This document shows positions 32,633 to 43,015 of a stretch of DNA of 64,000 nucleotides, piece after piece. Position numbers and translations under genes: made by a program. Source of the DNA: Lycorma delicatula (Eukaryota; Arthropoda; Insecta; Hemiptera; Fulgoridae); assembly GCF_047948215.1 (NCBI RefSeq), contig NC_134465.1, forward strand, positions 41,392,153 to 41,456,152, in the 5' to 3' direction. The notes beneath the pieces are model-generated. The model made no database searches and had not been told where the DNA came from. It saw nothing but the letters and a program-made list of their open reading frames with translations. The first letter of the stretch is position 1; each line of letters opens with the position of its first letter.

Positions 32633-33375
32633 CAGAGAGAGAGTGGGAGAGAGAAAGTTTAAATGAACACAATTGAAAATTTGATAATAAAATTAAAAAA
32701 CTGAACTTCACAAATTTTACCTTTCACATATTCTCCTTCCCCTTTTCCCTTTTCAACTTCTCCCTTTCACCCTTCTCCCAGATTCCTTTTTACCCTTTCC
32801 CGTTCTCCCCTTTTCTCTTTCCACCTTTTCCCCGTTTTCCATTTTCCCTTTTTCCTTTTGCCCGCGCGTAAATCGGACCATTAGTTTTTTGGTCTTTAGC
32901 GGATACACATACGAACATGCCTTTTATATATATATAGAATAAAAAGTCTGTTTGTATATTTATTTGTTTGTTTCGTAAATATCTCGACACCGGCCCCAAG
33001 TAGCGGGTATAGTTTTTGCAAAAATATTTCTTTTCGCGTAACTAATATTCATATTCTGAATATGAACCAAATCGGTCCATAAATATAATTTTTTCAAAAT
33101 ATCTCAACCCCGGCGTCATCTAGCGGGTTCATGTTTTGCAGAGATAATTCTTTCCATGTAAGTAATTCTGAATGTGAGGAAAATCGGACCATAAATACAA
33201 TTTTTCGAAAAAATCTCGACGCCAGCGCCACCTAGCGGGTCCAAACTAATTCAGAAACCTTCCCTGGCATGCGTCCAACCATTCCCCAAAGTTTCATCGC
33301 TATCAGATGAACGGTTTAGGAAGGCATAAGAGACATACAGACAGACAGACAAACATTCATTTTTATATATATAGA
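32527..33375 (-). mobile_element. non-autonomous Helitron, complete, inside element T
   Basis: Read on the minus strand it begins TCTATATATATAAAAATG and ends GCATTGCCGGGTCTGCTAG, the TC...CTAG ends expected of Helitrons, and it lies between host A (32526) and T (33376) with no duplication. The interrupted sequence AATAAA|TGTTCAAAAA occurs uninterrupted at 57126-57141. A pyrimidine-rich block (CCTTTTCCC units) and a (TA)n(GA)n tract lie near its 3' end. There is no Rep/helicase coding, so it is non-autonomous. Confidence 0.9.
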
Positions 33376-33835
33376 TGTTCAAAAAAGAGCCCGCCATTTT
33401 CAATACATTTCTCGGCACGATTCTGTACTGCTTTTGTTGCTGTTTTTAGTTCTTCACGTCTGTCCTTAAATTTCTCTACCGATCCGTAATGCGGACGATT
33501 AATTCCTCAAGAGAATGAATTTTTGTTTTGTATACAATATTTTTTCATCCATCCCAGACGCAAAAATCTTAAGGTTTTAGATCAGGCGATCTTGGCTGGC
33601 AGGAATTTAGATCTCCACGACCGATCCGTTTCTCAGGGAATGATGATATAAGCGATTAGAAACAGTAGAAGAGAAGCAGGGAGGCGCGCCATCGTGCTGA
33701 AAGTAACTCTGCGTCTCGGCGCTAGAGCAACATCTTCATACAGCTGCGTTAATTTTTCTTGAAGAAGTGAAAGTACACCTCAGCATTTAAACAGCGGTGA
33801 AAACAACTCATTGTGACGTACGTTGACGCTAAACT
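33376..33835 (-). pseudogene. transposase C-terminal relic of element T
   Basis: On the minus strand, IVYKTKIHSLEELIVRIR-like codons at about 33490-33540 and NRAEKCIENGGLFFEH at 33376-33430 form the C-terminal tail of a Tc1/mariner-superfamily transposase. Further upstream (33560-33720), LRDR..LPARSPDLKP-like codons are recognisable, with stops. No complete catalytic triad is visible. The equivalent segment at 57188-57409 reads EEYCIQNKIHSCEELIVRIM. Confidence 0.6.
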
Positions 33836-34240
33836 TATCTTACATCATTCTGTTCAAAATTAATTCCCTACAAGTTTTGTTTAAACGTTTGACGTGTTTA
33901 TTACCCGTTTAACAAAGTTATTGTACATCAAACATAAAAAAAACAGGTTTTTCACCCAGATTTCACAAAAACTAATTTAGATACAATTCTGAGACCTATT
34001 TTATTCGATTTACAGATCCAAACCCATAAGAAATCGTTCATTTTGCTCCTTAATTAACGACCTAATAATTTCAGTACGACCTGATTTCACCGGAGTAGCT
34101 GAAATCCGAGCAAAATCTTTTACGAGCCGTAACTCGCAAACGAAGCATTTTAAGACATCTGTTTAAATGAGCTTTTTACATTTTTTCACGAGTAAAATAG
34201 GCTATTAAAGTCCCAGGAGAACTTCGTGATACACTCTATA

Positions 34241-34962
34241 CTTTTATTTAAAATAACAAAATTGCGGATAGATTAAAACACAAGAAAAATTTTTTTTTTT
34301 TGTGAAACATGTTTTGTTGAATTTCGTTTTGGTACCCGATTATGGATAGCTTCGTACATTTTATTGTAATACTCTGTTGTATAAATAGTTTTAGAAAATA
34401 ATAATTGTATTAATTACAAGAAGAAAAAAGCGAAATTAATTTTCGGCTAATTAACTTTAATATTTCATATTTAAGTAAGTAATTTATAAAAGTAATTTAT
34501 AATTAATTATTTTATTTAAATTAATTTATATACTTAAAATAAGATGGTACTTTCTTTGGTTTGAATTTGATCTATATTATCATAATAGAGAATATGTTAT
34601 TAAGAATTGTTTATTTTGGCTATTGTTTCAGAAAGCGAGAGAGTGAATGACATACTATACAAATAAATACTTGCTGTGCTATGCTATTCCACTTTCTAAT
34701 CTGTTACAGTTTCAGTAATAGGGTGATAAATTGTTTACACCCATCGTACATTAATTATTTATTTAGTGTCAGATTTGCCTCATTTTTTTTCTTATTCTTT
34801 CGTCTATACTTGGCGTTAACGATGAATTTAAAGCTTAATAACTCGGTAAACAGCCTTCTTTCAAAAAAAAGATAAGAAAATCAAAATATCCTTTTATTGA
34901 TTATACAGATATAAAAATATTTTTAAACTAAAAAACACTTATAGATGAAATTAAATTTTTAC
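34241..34962. other. no gene; AT-rich
   Basis: No feature supported. Confidence 0.45.
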
Positions 34963-35395
34963 TTTACCGTCTAAATAGCGGTACATAAGAGCTATAGTTC
35001 TAGAAGGGAAAGTATTGTAGTCGGTCCAATATGGGCGTGTGAGTTTTTCACCGGTTCTTGACACCTAAGGAGCCCAAAAACCGAACGGAAATTCTCCGGA
35101 TGTTAATATGTACGTGTGTATGTTCGGTATCGACCTTTATTTAATTCACCTTATATTTCCAAAACCACTGGACCGATTTTGACCAAACTCGGTCAGATTA
35201 CTTCAATGTATACAACATTTATGCCATTAAATTTTTAACTTAAAAGGTCAAAGGGGTGAGGCAGTAGATCAAGGTCACCCTCATCATATCTTGAATTTTG
35301 TCTGATTATAATCATATTTTTCTTAGATGTATTTGTTAACGATTAAAAAATAAAAATACTTTTAAAAAAATTATTGCAAAATCCTAAGACACCGC
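34963..35395 (-). repeat. repeat D, copy 3 (lacks the tRNA-like head)
   Basis: Plus-strand landmarks are ACTTTACCGTCTAAATAGCG, GGAAATTCTCCGGATGTTAA, CACTGGACCGATTTTGACC and AGATCAAGGTCACCCTC. The copy stops near 35395, before the region corresponding to the A/B boxes. Confidence 0.8.
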
Positions 35396-35581
35396 AGGGT
35401 TATTAACTCAATGCTGTGAAAGTATCATACTTCTCTTTACAACAGTTTCGCCTCCACAGTTATTTATGTCTTTAATTATTAAATGATGTTTTGGTCTAGT
35501 ATAATTGTACGAAAATTAAAATAAAATATAAAAAAAGTCTTTCTAAAATTTAATATTTTTGTTAATTTTTTTTTTTAATAA

Positions 35582-36906
35582 GAGCTAAATCGTGCGTGGA
35601 ACAAATCTTCAATTTAAAAAATATATTAAGACTAAAGAGCATTGAGAGGTATTAACACCGTAGTAACATTTGTAGATTTCAAGAAGGCGTATGATTCGAT
35701 AGACAGACAGTCAATGATGGAAACGCTCAAGCAATTCGGAGTAGACAGGAAGACGCAAACATTAATAGGACAAACGTTGACAAATACGCAGTCCAAAATA
35801 AAATTTATGGGAGAAATATCAGAGCCTTTTGAAGTTAAAACGGGATTGAGGCAGGGAGATGGGCTATCGCCAATATTGTTTAATCTAATCCTCGAGAAAA
35901 TAATAAGGGAATGGCGGAAGAAGAAAGAGGAAAACGGATTAAAAGAAATACGACTAGGAGCTGGTAAAAACCGAATAAAAGTGGATTGTTTGGCCTTTGC
36001 AGATGATTTAGCAATAATTACAAAAATGTTGAAGAGGCTAGAGAATCGATAGAGTTACTAGAGTAAATAGGCATAAGGACAAGACTACAGATATCTTACG
36101 AGAAGAAGGAATACATGGAATACCGACATCACAAGGAAAAATAAATAAAAACAAAAGGAGGGAATATCAGGAGAGTCGATCGTTTCAAATATCTTGGAGA
36201 AATTATTCAAGCTAATGGACTCGATGAGGCAGTTAACACGGAAAGGACCAGGAAATTAGAAAGAGCATACGGGATAACAAAGAATATCTACAACAAAAAG
36301 AGTATATCATACGGATCAAAAATAAGACATTACACTACCGTGCTCAAACTAGAGGCACTCTACGCATCAGAATGTTTGATACTCAGGAAGAAGAATGAAC
36401 TGAAGGAGATGGAAGTACGTGAAAGAAGAATCTTGAGGAAAATATTGGGACCAAGAAAACTAGAAGACGGATCTTACAGACTAAGAAGTAACGAAGAATT
36501 TGATAAAGGGAACAACGAACCGCTGACGTCGACGATGAGAAAACAAAGGGTGAAGTTCTACGATCATATACTTAGGATGACGGATGATAGGTTAACGAAG
36601 CGCGTCTTTAGATTTTTAACAAATATGAAAGCGACTACGGATTGGGTCGTCGAAGTTAAGAAGGATCTCAGTGAACTACAACTGAACGAAGGCGATGAGT
36701 GTAACAGAACTGAGTTTAGAGATAAAATTAATAAACACATTTTCCGGAAACTTACAGATAAGACAAGAACTGGGAGGCAGTGGACTGATGAACAAAAACA
36801 AGTTAAACGAGACGAAATTAAATTGTACTGGAAAAAACAGACGGAAGACATCTGTTGTGTAAAAAGTTCAACGCGGTCCAAAGAAACCATAACGAAAAAA
36901 AAATAG
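35582..36906 (+). pseudogene. LINE reverse transcriptase, decayed (RTE-like or related)
   Basis: 35582-35640 encodes KSCVEQIFNLKNILRLKSI (RT motif 1-2 region). A one-base shift leads to 35645-36049 with VVTFVDFKKAYDSIDRQSMM (RT motif 3/A), TGLRQGDGLSPILFNLILEK (motif B) and CLAFADDLAIIT, where FADD is the catalytic YXDD-type box. After a frameshift and stops near 36050-36150, 36157-36906 continues with RFKYLGEIIQANG, LYASECLILRKKNELKEMEV and the LINE C-terminal domain RKQRVKFYDHILRMTDDRL, then WTDEQKQVKRDEIKLYWKK. The element would need its 5' half and at least two repairs to be active. The clade is inferred from the C-terminal pattern. Confidence 0.88.
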
Positions 36907-37103
36907 CTAAATAATAACATAATAAAATTTATTACTACAAATATTAATTTTCAATAAGTTAAATTAAAAATAACAGAAATAAATAAATAGAACTAGAAAT
37001 TAGAGTAATTAAAAATTGGGAGCAACTATCAATTAGCTTAATGGATATGTAACCTACAATACAGTATTGAACCGATGAGATAAATATTTTTATTATTATT
37101 ATT
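35582..37103 (+). mobile_element. LINE (non-LTR retrotransposon), 5'-truncated
   Basis: It contains a reverse transcriptase and C-terminal region in broken frames (35582-36906), then a 3' UTR and a short (TTA)n-type tail at about 37087-37103. The 5' border directly follows AT-rich DNA after repeat D. I could not identify a target duplication. Confidence 0.72.
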
Positions 37104-38509
37104 GTAGCATAAACTATATATTATAATTAAGCATAAATTAATGGGTGTGGTACGCAAAAACAAAAAAAAAAACAAAACTAGAACAAATTACGAAACAAAT
37201 TTTGCTTTTAATGTCCAATAATTTGTCACAATCATAAGTTAATAAAAACTAATTTACTATACGTACTCGCTCTCAACACATTTTTCGATGAGTTTAGAGA
37301 TTACCAGTAATAACTTACTACATAAAAAAAAATCTAAAAAACAAATATCCAGAATTTTACTTTATTTCCCACGTATGTTTCATTCAAATTTATGAAATTC
37401 TATTTTATTACTAAAATCTTTTCAATAAAAAATTAAAGAAAAAAAAAACGGGTAAAAAGTATGCTGCTGTTTTAACTTGAGTATTTATAGACTCGTTCTT
37501 TAACAGGAATAACAAACGTATTTGTCGTTTATAATTTCGTTAAACATTTTGGATTACATCGACATTCTGATTGTAGAAGGTGTGAAAGTTCAAGAAAAAA
37601 TTTAAAAAAAGCTAGCAAAGAGTCGCATGACTTTTCCGGTCTCGCCGGTAAAGTAAAACTTCATAAAAATATAACTTTAATGAAAATAATCAACAAAAGC
37701 GCTTCTCATTTTTCGTTTAGAATGTACTTTAATTTGAAATAACCCATTAAGTAATGAAAAAATATTAAATTTTATTTTTTAAGAGCGAAAAAAACAGAAG
37801 ATTTTTTTAGAGGTGGAGAATAAATTTTAAAAAACATTTTTACTAAAAATACTCATACATGTATAGGTTAAGCTTACGAAATTCGCTTAAGTAAAGTTTT
37901 CTCTAAATCTAACACCTCCTTCGATAAAAGCTAAAATAATAAAAATAAAATTTTCAAAGAAACGTTTTGAAAAAGAACAAAATCATATTCGTCTATGTCA
38001 ATTTTAAGAGATGAGAGTTGATTATTTGAAAGTTTATTTTTTGTTGAATAATTTACATATGCATTATAAGTAACAAAATTGCCTTAATAAAGCTAAGCGC
38101 CTTTGAAGAAAATCGAAGTTGCTTTTTACGATATTCTCCACTCCTTTATTAAGAAGAAAAATTAATACGATCCATGCTCTCATATATAGAAACATTTGAC
38201 CCAAATTTGTAGAAAATCGGTTCGGTCAAGCCTGAGATATAAGGCTAAAAGCAATGCGACACACATACGTATATACACTTGCTGGTCAGGGCTCACCTCG
38301 CTCGCACGAACGTCTAGTGTTCCCTAGCGACCCTCGATGCAATCGTATCCTCAAGTTTGGGAGCATATAAGTATTTTACAGATGTTCAAAAGAAATAGTG
38401 GATAGAGAATATTTTTCTGAACATTTTAGTGTTTTTACACGTAAAATATACTTAAGGAGCGAGTAGATATATAGAATTTAATCATTTTTAATAGAAATAT
38501 AATGTTTAA
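37104..38509. other. no gene; AT-rich, a repeat trace at 38180-38360
   Basis: Bases 38200-38260 (AAAATCGGTTCGGTCAAGCC, then TGAGATATAAGGCTAAAAGC and ACACACATACGTATA) have the same layout as the ends of repeats A and D, suggesting a further old family. The following 38280-38360 is less AT-rich and unassigned. Confidence 0.4.
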
Positions 38510-38740
38510 CCCCGTTGTTTAACAAGGAAGTCGGTTTGGGGACGCCGTCTTCTTCGTTTAGTTTTGTGTCTGTTCGCGTTACCGGGCCAGCTGCTGCTCC
38601 TTACTCTGCTGCTATTGGCGTAGAGCGGACCGCGTGATGCGCCGGGCGGTTGCGCGCAGCCGACTCTCTCCCGTTTCCTGTGATCTCTTAGCCTTTCTTC
38701 CGACAATCCGTTGTAACGTACTTTTAAATAATTCATTAAA
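38510..38740 (-). other. GC-rich island with a 76-codon open frame
   Basis: About 230 bases stand out as GC-rich within DNA that is otherwise about two-thirds A/T. On the minus strand an open frame from ATG at 38736 to the stop at 38506-38508 contains SEERLRDHRKRERVG and a basic run KTKRRRRRPQ. I do not recognise the protein. It could be a first exon, a fragment of a host gene, or a GC-rich repeat. No domain supports a gene call. Confidence 0.25.
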
Positions 38741-39172
38741 TAAAGAATCGATTTTTGATTGCTAAATATTAACTAATAATCCCTTTCTATCATTAATTAG
38801 TTTGAATAATGATTATATAGATAATTAATTTAAATATTAATAATTGTTAATTTTTGATTTGAATTTCATACTAAATTAGAAATGTTTATTATAAAGTTGT
38901 TAGGTAAATTTTTTTCCAATAAGTGGTAACGGTTCATTGAAAACAAAAATGTGAGCAAACACAACAAACAAACCAACACACCGTGCTTTTTATTGGAGCG
39001 ATATACATACGAAGAAATGTTTTTTTGGTTAAGAAGAACTAGTTGGACCGTAAAACGTAAAGATTTGCAAAAAAAAACCGATATTCGATTTTTGACACGT
39101 TCACCATAGTTTCCCCCTTTAATATAACTCTTCTAGCTATGTTTGCCGGGAAAGTAAAATACAAAAATACTT

Positions 39173-39186
<14 letters not shown>
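38741..39186. other. no gene; short repeat D-like end
   Basis: Near 39120-39160 the string CTTCTAGCTATGTTTGCCGG followed by GAAAGTAAAA resembles the terminus of repeat D. The rest is unassigned. Confidence 0.4.
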
Positions 39187-39244
<58 letters not shown>

Positions 39245-39251
39245 GAGAGAG

Positions 39252-39292
<41 letters not shown>

Positions 39293-39297
39293 AGAGA
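39173..39297. repeat. (TA)n(GA)n microsatellite
   Basis: A TA run passes into a GA run with a few GATA interruptions and a terminal G9. The apparent Leu/Ser-rich reverse-strand frame is an artefact of it. Confidence 0.95.
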
Positions 39298-39920
39298 GCT
39301 GTTTCCCGCGGCATCGTTTCCCCGAAGGCCCATTAGATTTTAATATTAAAATTGTAAAAATTTAAAGGTAGATGTTTTAATGGGCATATTGGCTAACTTG
39401 TCCGCTTTGGCAAAAATTGTGGTCTTGCCAAATTTATTTTGTCACCATTTTTTTTTTTTTAATTTTAATTTATTTGATTAATAATAATAATAAAAATTTA
39501 ATTAATCGATTCATATGTTATTATTTGCAGAATATTTTACATTTCCGCTAGCATTTATCAAAACTAATTTGAGTGTTTTTCTCCATTCTTTTGTTGTTGT
39601 TTCCTTTTCCAGAGGCATTGTCACTCAAACATTTATAGTTGACGCGTTTCGAGTACTTCCATTCTCAAAAATATTTTTAGCACTCTACTTTTGAGAATTG
39701 AAGTACTTCGAAACTCTTCAACTACGAGTGTTAGATTGACCCAATGCTAGGAAGGGCACAAAATGACAGTCAAACCTATTATATTTTATCATTATTATTA
39801 TAGATTTAATAATTAAAACAAAAACATTTTAATCACATATACTAGTTTATACAAAAAAAATAAAAATAAAATTTACTATAAATTATCTTTCATCAAACGA
39901 TTTTATACTTTTGAATTCGT

Positions 39921-39922
<2 letters not shown>

Positions 39923-39965
<43 letters not shown>
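39923..39965. repeat. A43 homopolymer
   Basis: A run of 43 A residues follows GAATTCGTC. It may be a retroposon tail, but I cannot see a source element upstream, nor a flanking duplication. Sequencing may also not count it exactly. Confidence 0.85.
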
Positions 39966-39970
<5 letters not shown>

Positions 39971-40090
39971 CATCGAATATATCGATATAACACATCGGCA
40001 TATAACACATCGAATATATTTTTTTCGTACCCGTACTGGTAAATATTTACGATTTTGAATCGAACAATGAAATTATAGACACTGTAATTA

Positions 40091-40489
40091 TTACCGAAAA
40101 AGTAATAAACTAAACCTCGTGTTCACAGAAAATGTCGAGCGACAAAGTAACAATATTTCGCATCGAATTCGATTACCAAAACGATGTAGAGAGTGGACCG
40201 GCATCGTCTCCTCGAAATCAATCATTACTCGTAACATATTATTGACATTTAGAATTTTCATACAATATTTTGGTCTGACGCCTCCCCCAAATTTGTCTTT
40301 TGAATAACTGTGAAACATGTCCCTTTCTGTTTTCAAAGAAAATTCTAAAATCCTATTTTCACGACCAAAATAACGCGCCGGTTTCATAAAATCGTTAAAG
40401 AATTTGCCTTCCGTTTGCACACTCCAAAAAAATGGTAAAATACGTATAATCTTATTTCTAAAGTAGTGTCTAAACAACGACATTAACAT
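40091..40489 (-). CDS. hypothetical open frame, 132 codons
   Basis: An uninterrupted minus-strand frame from ATG at 40489, beginning MLMSLFRHYFRNKII and containing ENRILEFSLKTERDMFHS and SKDKFGGGVRPKYC. Immediately upstream on the same strand is TTCTATATTTCAG followed by GAACTGAAG, which looks like a splice acceptor opening into the same frame, so an internal or terminal exon is conceivable. I recognise no family, domain, signal peptide or membrane segment. In AT-rich DNA of this size one chance frame of this length would not be surprising. A transposon fragment is an equally plausible alternative. Confidence 0.2.
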   Translation of the reverse strand: MLMSLFRHYFRNKIIRILPFFWSVQTEGKFFNDFMKPARYFGRENRILEFSLKTERDMFHSYSKDKFGGGVRPKYCMKILNVNNMLRVMIDFEETMPVHSLHRFGNRIRCEILLLCRSTFSVNTRFSLLLFR

Positions 40490-40906
40490 CTTCAGTTCCT
40501 GAAATATAGAATTTCCAACAAAAACATTTGCCGCCCGCTTTTCAACCTTTTATAGATTTATATACCCTCCAAATTTCACCTATCTAGGTTAAGCGGTATT
40601 TGAATTCTCAATGCGGTACAACTAATACAAAACAGTCCTGTTGAAATACGAAAAGCCACCAAAAAATTGATCGTCGATCAAAGTGCTGAATTCACTTTGG
40701 TGAAGGACAGTTTCAGGAGATTATTTTTGTAAGTCTATTTTTTTAAGGGCACCCGGTACCCTCTTTTTTAAAGTTCAATTTTTTTTTATTTCTGTTATTT
40801 AAAATGTTATTTTGTGCTTATAAAACAATATAAGAAAAAAAAATTAAGTGGCAAAATTAATTTTTTTGTTAAGCACTACTCACCAAAAAATCTGAAATTT
40901 GAAGTT

Positions 40907-41552
40907 TTTACTTTCTTATACGAACTAAAGGAAATACTTTGATCGCGAAAACTTTCGGTTTTCATATCCGGTTCATTCAGTTTTCGGATATTTCAACGGA
41001 AATTCCCAATTTGACCATCCGTGAATCCATTTTAACTAGTTTCGGCGTGACCTCTGTACGTACGTATGTATCTCGCATAACTCAAAAACGATTCTTACCC
41101 GTAGGATTTGGAATTTTGGATTTAGGACTGTTGTAACATCTAGTTGTGCACCTCCACTTCTGATTGCAATCGACTGGACCAAAAGTGTCCAAAAAAAGCC
41201 CAAAATACAAAAAATCTGGATTTTGGACTTTTTCTTAACTGTATAATAATCCCTCATTGAGAGCTTTTTAACGATATATCATAAGTGGTACTTATTTTCA
41301 TTGGTTTCAGAGTTATAGCCAAATAAAAGTTTAATTAATGAAATGTTTGGATCCTACAAAGGGAAGGCACATCGATTTGAATCTCCTTTTTGCCTAATTT
41401 TTTTAAAAATTTAAATATACTTATTTATAAATAATTATTAACCTCTTGTAAAAAAAAATTACAATAAATAATTCAATAATAACAATAAAAAAAAAATTGA
41501 ACAAATTTAGAAGTAATTAGAGAAATAATATTTTTTGTACTTTTCATTTTAA
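40907..41552 (+). repeat. repeat A, copy 4, left part (resumes at 42866-42930)
   Basis: Starts TTTACTTTCTTATACGAACT, with ACCATCCGTGAATCCATTTT, CTCGCATAACTCAAAAACG and GGATTTAGGACTGTTGTAAC. It breaks off after AATATTTTTTGTACTTTTC. The missing 3' end, TTATGTAATTTAATAGGCGT to CCACATCACATATTTTC, appears at 42872-42930. Confidence 0.85.
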
Positions 41553-41639
41553 TTCAAAAATTACTACAGAGGTTAATGTATTATAATAAAATTAATGTAT
41601 TATAATCAATATTTAAAAAACAAAGTTAAAAAAAATATA

Positions 41640-42615
41640 TGTATATGAAGTCGGATTCGAACCGATATAAGCATAGTAACAATTTTTGAAACTGTTTTAA
41701 AACATGAAGCTGGAACCTGGTGTGCCTTAGAACAGACTATTGTATCTGCACCACAATTTACACAACGGTACGGCGATTGCATAGATTTTTAATATGCCCA
41801 AAGCGTTGGCAACGTTTGCATTAGACCACTTCTTTTTTAACAGACGGAGCTTCAAAGTTTACACGTCTATCGTCAAGCTTCGTTTGACGATGTAGAACGT
41901 TAGTAACGTCTTTAACCACGTCGCTTAACTTCATAAATTCAACAATGATTACTCAATACATCAATGATTTGTCTTCCGTGTTATGCATAACCACACTATA
42001 TGCGCTTTTTCATGTTTAAATTTTTTATGTACAACGACTGATATTGTTTTCAAGCATTTTTGACGTAATAATTTTATATGTTTCAATATCAACCGGCAGA
42101 AATAATTGTGACAAAAAATTTTTCAATTCGGTAATTGCATTAACGCCTGTTACTAAAATAGGCTCCGGTTTTATACGTTTGCATGACAACCTTTGTTGTC
42201 AGCAATGTTTTCAAGAAGACTAAATTTATTTGACTTAGGAACAGCAAAAGTAGATGAACCAGCTGATTGTACGCGAATATTAGGTTTAATATTAGTTGTG
42301 CGTTGCGTTTTTCGCCACTGGAATTTCATCGTTCTGCCAACTGACATATTCATTTTGTATGCGCAATACTGGTATTGCTTGACGGGGAGGGTTTGCCTCA
42401 CTAAAATCCGTAATATCACTTTCACTCACTACTCCTGAAAAGTCACTCGTGTTATCAATAATGTCGTCTCTAATTAACTTACGCAGCGCCGATTTCCGAG
42501 TGTCCTGTAGACACTTTGGAAGCCCACGTATTCTATTACCTGGTAGATTACGATTTCCAAGTAGGTTATTGTTTTCATGCGATGATTCGTATGGAGTAAC
42601 AACTTGTTGGTCCAT
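41640..42615 (-). pseudogene. LINE ORF1 (gag-like, zinc-knuckle) relic nested in repeat A
   Basis: On the minus strand, ATG at 42615 opens MDQQVVTPYESSHENNN and runs with frameshifts through a low-complexity N-terminal half (SDFSGVVSESDITDFSEANP; RTTNIKPNIRVQSAG). The nucleocapsid end follows: YSVVMHNTEDKSLMY, VVKDVTNVLHRQTKLDDRRV, and the CCHC-type knuckle VVQCKRCQRFGHIKNLCNRR at about 41790-41850. This is the gag organisation of jockey-type LINEs and of proteins with the PRE_C2HC domain. The DNA sits between the two halves of repeat A. No reverse transcriptase accompanies it, so the copy is a fragment or has a large internal deletion. Confidence 0.72.
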
Positions 42616-42865
42616 ATCAACGCGCTAAGGTTATGTTGCTTATTCAAAAACGATAACGAGTAAAAATATTCCTTCTTGAAACAATACTAAGATAATACAC
42701 AATATAGTCTATAGATAATATAGTCTACAATATAATACTTGGTTATATTCGGTATAAGATAAATTTTCTCTTGAACTCACTAGACACGTCTGTCTTACAC
42801 AAAAACAGCTGTTGAACTTGTATCTCGCTTTCAAATAAAATAAGTTTAAATGAAGTGCCGCAAAA

Positions 42866-42930
42866 AATGTGTTTATGTAATTTAATAGGCGTACAAGAAA
42901 GTCATGTGATATCCACATCACATATTTTCT
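42866..42930 (+). repeat. repeat A, copy 4, right part
   Basis: GTGTTTATGTAATTTAATAG, then GCGTACAAGAAAGTCATGTG and ATATCCACATCACATATTTT: the 3' terminus of repeat A, displaced about 1.3 kb by the gag-like insertion. Confidence 0.85.
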
Positions 42931-43015
42931 AAAAATTATTTCTTTTTTGTTGGCACTGTCTAGTTATTATGAAAGGGAAATTTAGCGTTTATACAGGGAA
43001 ATTTTGTAATCTATC

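Larger units (their letters stand above)
32010..34240 (-). mobile_element. element T, copy 1: DNA transposon with TIRs of about 400 bp
   Basis: The left end is TACAGAGTGTATCACGAAGT and the reversed right end is TATAGAGTGTATCACGAAGT. The arms 32010-32440 and 33830-34240 remain alignable throughout, for example CGTTTGCGAGTTACGGCTC against its complement GAGCCGTAACTCGCAAACG. Between the arms are a minus-strand transposase C-terminal relic (33376-33560) and a nested Helitron (32527-33375). TA occurs at both borders. Without the Helitron the element is about 1.38 kb. Confidence 0.82.

Noticed and set aside
32790..32999. Gly/Lys-rich frame (GKRENGKRGKGG)
   Set aside because: It lies in the purine/pyrimidine block of the Helitron, and the same frame recurs in its duplicated copies at 54.0 and 54.4 kb.
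36564..36920. Reverse-strand frame of 118 codons, Ser/Phe/Leu-rich
   Set aside because: Antisense shadow of the LINE C-terminal region, which has clear family motifs on the plus strand.
39039..39314. Leu-Ser repeat frame, apparently with a signal-like start
   Set aside because: Artefact of the (GA)n tract.
39923..39965. A43 run as the tail of a processed retrogene
   Set aside because: No upstream coding or SINE body, and no flanking duplication that I could find.
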